A DNA stretch of 64,000 nucleotides from Streptomyces griseofuscus. GTDB lineage: Bacteria > Actinomycetota > Actinomycetes > Streptomycetales > Streptomycetaceae. The stretch is from the NCBI RefSeq assembly GCF_014673495.1, contig NZ_CP051006.1, forward strand, positions 2,046,001 through 2,110,000, written 5' to 3'. The notes under the pieces were generated by a model. The model saw only the letters and a list, made by a program, of their open reading frames with translations, had not been told where the DNA came from and ran no database searches. Each line of letters starts with the position of its first letter. Position 1 is the stretch's first letter. The translations under genes and the position numbers were made by a program. This document shows positions 62,015 to 64,000 of this stretch, in pieces.

Positions 62015-63349
62015 TCAGGCCTTGGCCGACTCTTCCTCGACCGGCTCCCGGGCGGGCAGGCTGTCCATGAAGGAGCTGACCGAGAAGACCGCGTGGCCGG
62101 GTCCGGGCGGGCCGTAGCCGGGCGGGGAGGACAGCCCGAAGTCCTCCATCGTCTGCCGGTAGGCCTGGAGCAGCCGGATGTGGTACTCCAGCGGCGCGCC
62201 CTGCGGGTTGGCCTTGCCGAGCGGGGTGGTCGGCTCCGGGCACCAGGTGGTGAAGCGGGGTGTGATGCCGTGCGACATGAAGAAGCGCAGGCCCTCGGTG
62301 GTGGAGGCGATCGCCTCGTCGACGGTGGTGAAGCCGAAGGGCTCCGCCATCTCCACGCCCGCCACGAAGTTGGGGATCACATTGCGCGCGCCGAAGATCT
62401 CGGCGGAGTCCAGGATCCGCTTGTGCCACTCGTCGCGGCCGACGTAGCGCTCCTTGCCGGGGCAGTACAGCTCGAACAGCCGGCGGTCCCACACCTCGAA
62501 GTTGGGGTGGTAGATCTGCACGCCGTAGTCCTTGAAGCGCTGCACATCGTCCCTGGGCAGCGCCTGGGCGACGACCTTGCCGATCCAGCGGCCCGGGAAG
62601 CGCTCCTCGATGGCCTTGGCGTAGTGGCCGTAGAAGTCGGCCTCGTCGCGCCCGGCGACCGTCTTGGTGATGGCGCCGCCGGTGAGCGTGTAGGCGGTGG
62701 ACGCCTTCTGGGTGTCGTACCGGTCGATGATCTCCAGGGCTTCCAGGACCTCTTCCACGTCCTTGACGCCCGTGTACGGCCGCCCCGCCGCCTTGTGCTG
62801 GCGCCAGTTGTGGTTGATGTCGCAGTACTGGCACTCCTCCTTGGCGCCGAAGTACTGGCAGACCCGGAAGACGGTCAGATAGATCAGGTAACCCCACTGG
62901 ATGGTGGGCGCGACCTCCATCACGGACTTCCCGTTGGAGAGGGTGTGCCGGTAGTACTCCGGCATCGGGGGCACCCCGACGTCGGCGATCCGCTTGCCGT
63001 CCAGGTAGAGGCCGAGCACCCCCTCGTCGTCGGCGGCGACCCGGTAGGGGGAGGCGGGGTTCACCCGTACGGAGACAACCGTACGGCGCAGGTCGTACGG
63101 CCCACCGGTGAGGATGATCTCCTCCGGGGGCCGGCGCAGCGCGGCCTCGCCCAGCTCGGGCAGGGTGCCGTGGTCGAAGGAGAAGATGAAGTAGGACTTC
63201 GGCTTGACGTCCCCGCCCTCGTTGTCGCTCAGGGCGGATTTGTCGAAGGCGACACCGCCGCGGAGCAGGTCCTCCTTGAAGACGGCTTCCCGCGGCACGT
63301 GCGGGAAGCGCTCCATCAGATCCTCGACCAGTGCGGTGCGAGTGCCCAT
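62015..63349 (-). CDS. Radical SAM protein with C-x8-C-x2-C motif
   Basis: A 444-residue protein with a radical SAM-type core from about residue 150. Cysteines 164, 173 and 176 in RVCQYFGAKEECQYCDINH give C-x8-C-x2-C instead of C-x3-C-x2-C. LTGGAITKTVAG is the SAM-binding GG motif, and GARNVIPNFVAGVEM and HGITPRFTTWCPEP fit later barrel strands. The first 150 residues include a strand pair around DDEGVLGLYLDGKRIADVG and are not recognised. GGGAGGAG precedes the ATG. A truncated 2-hydroxyacid dehydrogenase gene lies upstream on the same strand with 97 bp between. The reaction is unknown. Confidence 0.82.
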   Translation of the reverse strand: MGTRTALVEDLMERFPHVPREAVFKEDLLRGGVAFDKSALSDNEGGDVKPKSYFIFSFDHGTLPELGEAALRRPPEEIILTGGPYDLRRTVVSVRVNPASPYRVAADDEGVLGLYLDGKRIADVGVPPMPEYYRHTLSNGKSVMEVAPTIQWGYLIYLTVFRVCQYFGAKEECQYCDINHNWRQHKAAGRPYTGVKDVEEVLEALEIIDRYDTQKASTAYTLTGGAITKTVAGRDEADFYGHYAKAIEERFPGRWIGKVVAQALPRDDVQRFKDYGVQIYHPNFEVWDRRLFELYCPGKERYVGRDEWHKRILDSAEIFGARNVIPNFVAGVEMAEPFGFTTVDEAIASTTEGLRFFMSHGITPRFTTWCPEPTTPLGKANPQGAPLEYHIRLLQAYRQTMEDFGLSSPPGYGPPGPGHAVFSVSSFMDSLPAREPVEEESAKA

Positions 63350-63446
63350 CCGTATGTCTCCTCCCGGCTCAGGTGTACTGCCCAACCGTATGCCCCCGGA
63401 TCGGGCGGAGCGGTGCCGGGTCCCGCGGGCGCGCTCCCTGGCCCCC

Positions 63447-64000
63447 TCAGGCCATCCGCTCCAGCGTCTCCGGGTCGACCGCGTGGCGCAGCGCCGCACC
63501 GGCCGCCCAGCGCGCGGCCTCCTCGACCACCACCCGGCCGAGGCGGGCCACCTCGTTGCCCTGGGAGCCGGCCAGATGCGGGGTGACGAAGGCGCCCGGC
63601 AGATCGAACAGCGGGGATCCCGCGGGCGGCGGTTCGGGGTCGGTGACGTCCAGGACGGCGCGCAGACGCCCGGTGCGCACCTCTGCGACCAGCGCGTCCT
63701 GGTCGACGAGGGAGCCGCGGGCGGTGTTGAGGAGCACCGCCCCGGTGGGCATCAGGGCCAGCTCGCGGGCGCCGATCAGATGCCGGGTCGCAGGGGTCTC
63801 GGGGGCGTGCAGGGTGACGATGTCGCTGGTGCGCAGCAGGTCGTCCAGGGGCAGCAGCGGCACCCCGAGGCGCCCGGCCTCCCCGGCGTCCAGGGTGGGG
63901 TCGGCGAGGGTGACGGCGAGGTCGTGCGGGCGCAGCAGTTCGATCAGCCGGCGGCCGACGCGGGAGGCGCCGACGACGCCCACACGGCGGCCGTGGTTGC
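63447..64000 (-). CDS. D-isomer-specific 2-hydroxyacid dehydrogenase, N-terminus outside window
   Basis: The last 184 codons of an NAD-dependent 2-hydroxyacid dehydrogenase. The visible Rossmann loop is VGVVGASRVGRR, followed by ADPTLDAG (cofactor-selecting acidic residue) and the catalytic elements LLNTARGSLVDQDAL (Arg), DVTDPEPPP (Glu) and FVTPHLAGS (His). The reading frame continues past the window end, so about 150 N-terminal residues are not seen. It lies upstream of the radical SAM gene on the same strand and may be cotranscribed with it. Substrate is unknown. Confidence 0.9.
   Translation of the reverse strand, partial: NHGRRVGVVGASRVGRRLIELLRPHDLAVTLADPTLDAGEAGRLGVPLLPLDDLLRTSDIVTLHAPETPATRHLIGARELALMPTGAVLLNTARGSLVDQDALVAEVRTGRLRAVLDVTDPEPPPAGSPLFDLPGAFVTPHLAGSQGNEVARLGRVVVEEAARWAAGAALRHAVDPETLERMA

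Noticed and set aside
1..64000. tRNA genes, CRISPR arrays, insertion sequences or phage genes
   Set aside because: None was seen on either strand by eye; a dedicated tRNA and repeat scan would be needed to exclude small ones.

Overview
The window is chromosomal DNA from a high-GC actinomycete, almost certainly a Streptomyces or close relative. Codons end overwhelmingly in G or C, starts are often GTG, ribosome binding sites are GGAGG-like, and stop/start overlaps (ATGA, GTGA, TGATG) are frequent. Typical Streptomyces families are present: a LAL-type LuxR regulator, DUF2637, SpoIIE-type phosphatase, orphan HATPase, PucR, and the interspersed palindromes common in Streptomyces spacers. No rRNA, tRNA, CRISPR array, transposase or integrase was seen. 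About 48 protein genes are supported, the first and last cut by the window edges.

Layout. 1-3819: two overlapping acyl-CoA ligase genes divergent from a GAF-LuxR regulator whose leader carries a 15-bp direct repeat. 3981-10623: a large LAL regulator, a secreted trypsin, a divergent quinone reductase/XRE regulator pair and a patatin. 10663-18472: a tight five-gene minus-strand operon (cytosolic trypsin-like protease, PknG-like kinase, vWA protein, four-helix membrane protein, exported solute-binding protein). It resembles an enlarged version of the mycobacterial GlnX-GlnH-PknG sensing module. 18600-20626: polysaccharide deacetylase lipoprotein, SRPBCC protein, LysE exporter. 20695-29413: purine catabolism, with three xanthine dehydrogenase subunits, purine permease, XdhC maturation factor and a divergent PucR regulator. 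29564-33260: TPR protein behind a Rex-like site, DUF2231 membrane protein, GntR regulator with nested palindromes, DUF2637 protein. 33348-39243: HATPase, PoxB-type pyruvate oxidase, a PP2C-like protein without its metal ligands, and an HTH regulator. 39221-42399: secreted SGNH esterase, then a hydrolase/TetR pair around a triple half-site operator. 42437-44705: Ogt and Ada-AlkA alkylation repair genes, the AlkA part lacking its catalytic segment, then a GNAT pseudogene broken by an internal inversion. 44727-51325: SpoIIE phosphatase, RsgA GTPase, a 23-residue peptide ORF with a strong ribosome binding site, and a HEAT-repeat protein.

51892-57408 is the most novel metabolic region: five overlapping plus-strand genes behind a long AT-richer leader. 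They encode a DRE-TIM aldolase, an alpha/beta-hydrolase-like protein without its nucleophile serine, an isopropylmalate-dehydrogenase/CinA fusion, an RraA-type aldolase and a DUF6282 amidohydrolase-like protein. Converging on it are a LysR regulator, an MFS exporter and a 4-oxalocrotonate-type tautomerase. Together they look like an uncharacterised small-molecule pathway with its own regulator and transporter. The window closes with a sigma-like/transmembrane/CBM2 fusion, a radical SAM protein with non-canonical cysteine spacing and a truncated 2-hydroxyacid dehydrogenase.

The main candidates for an undescribed system are the PknG/protease/vWA/solute-binding operon and the aldolase-dehydrogenase-CinA operon.
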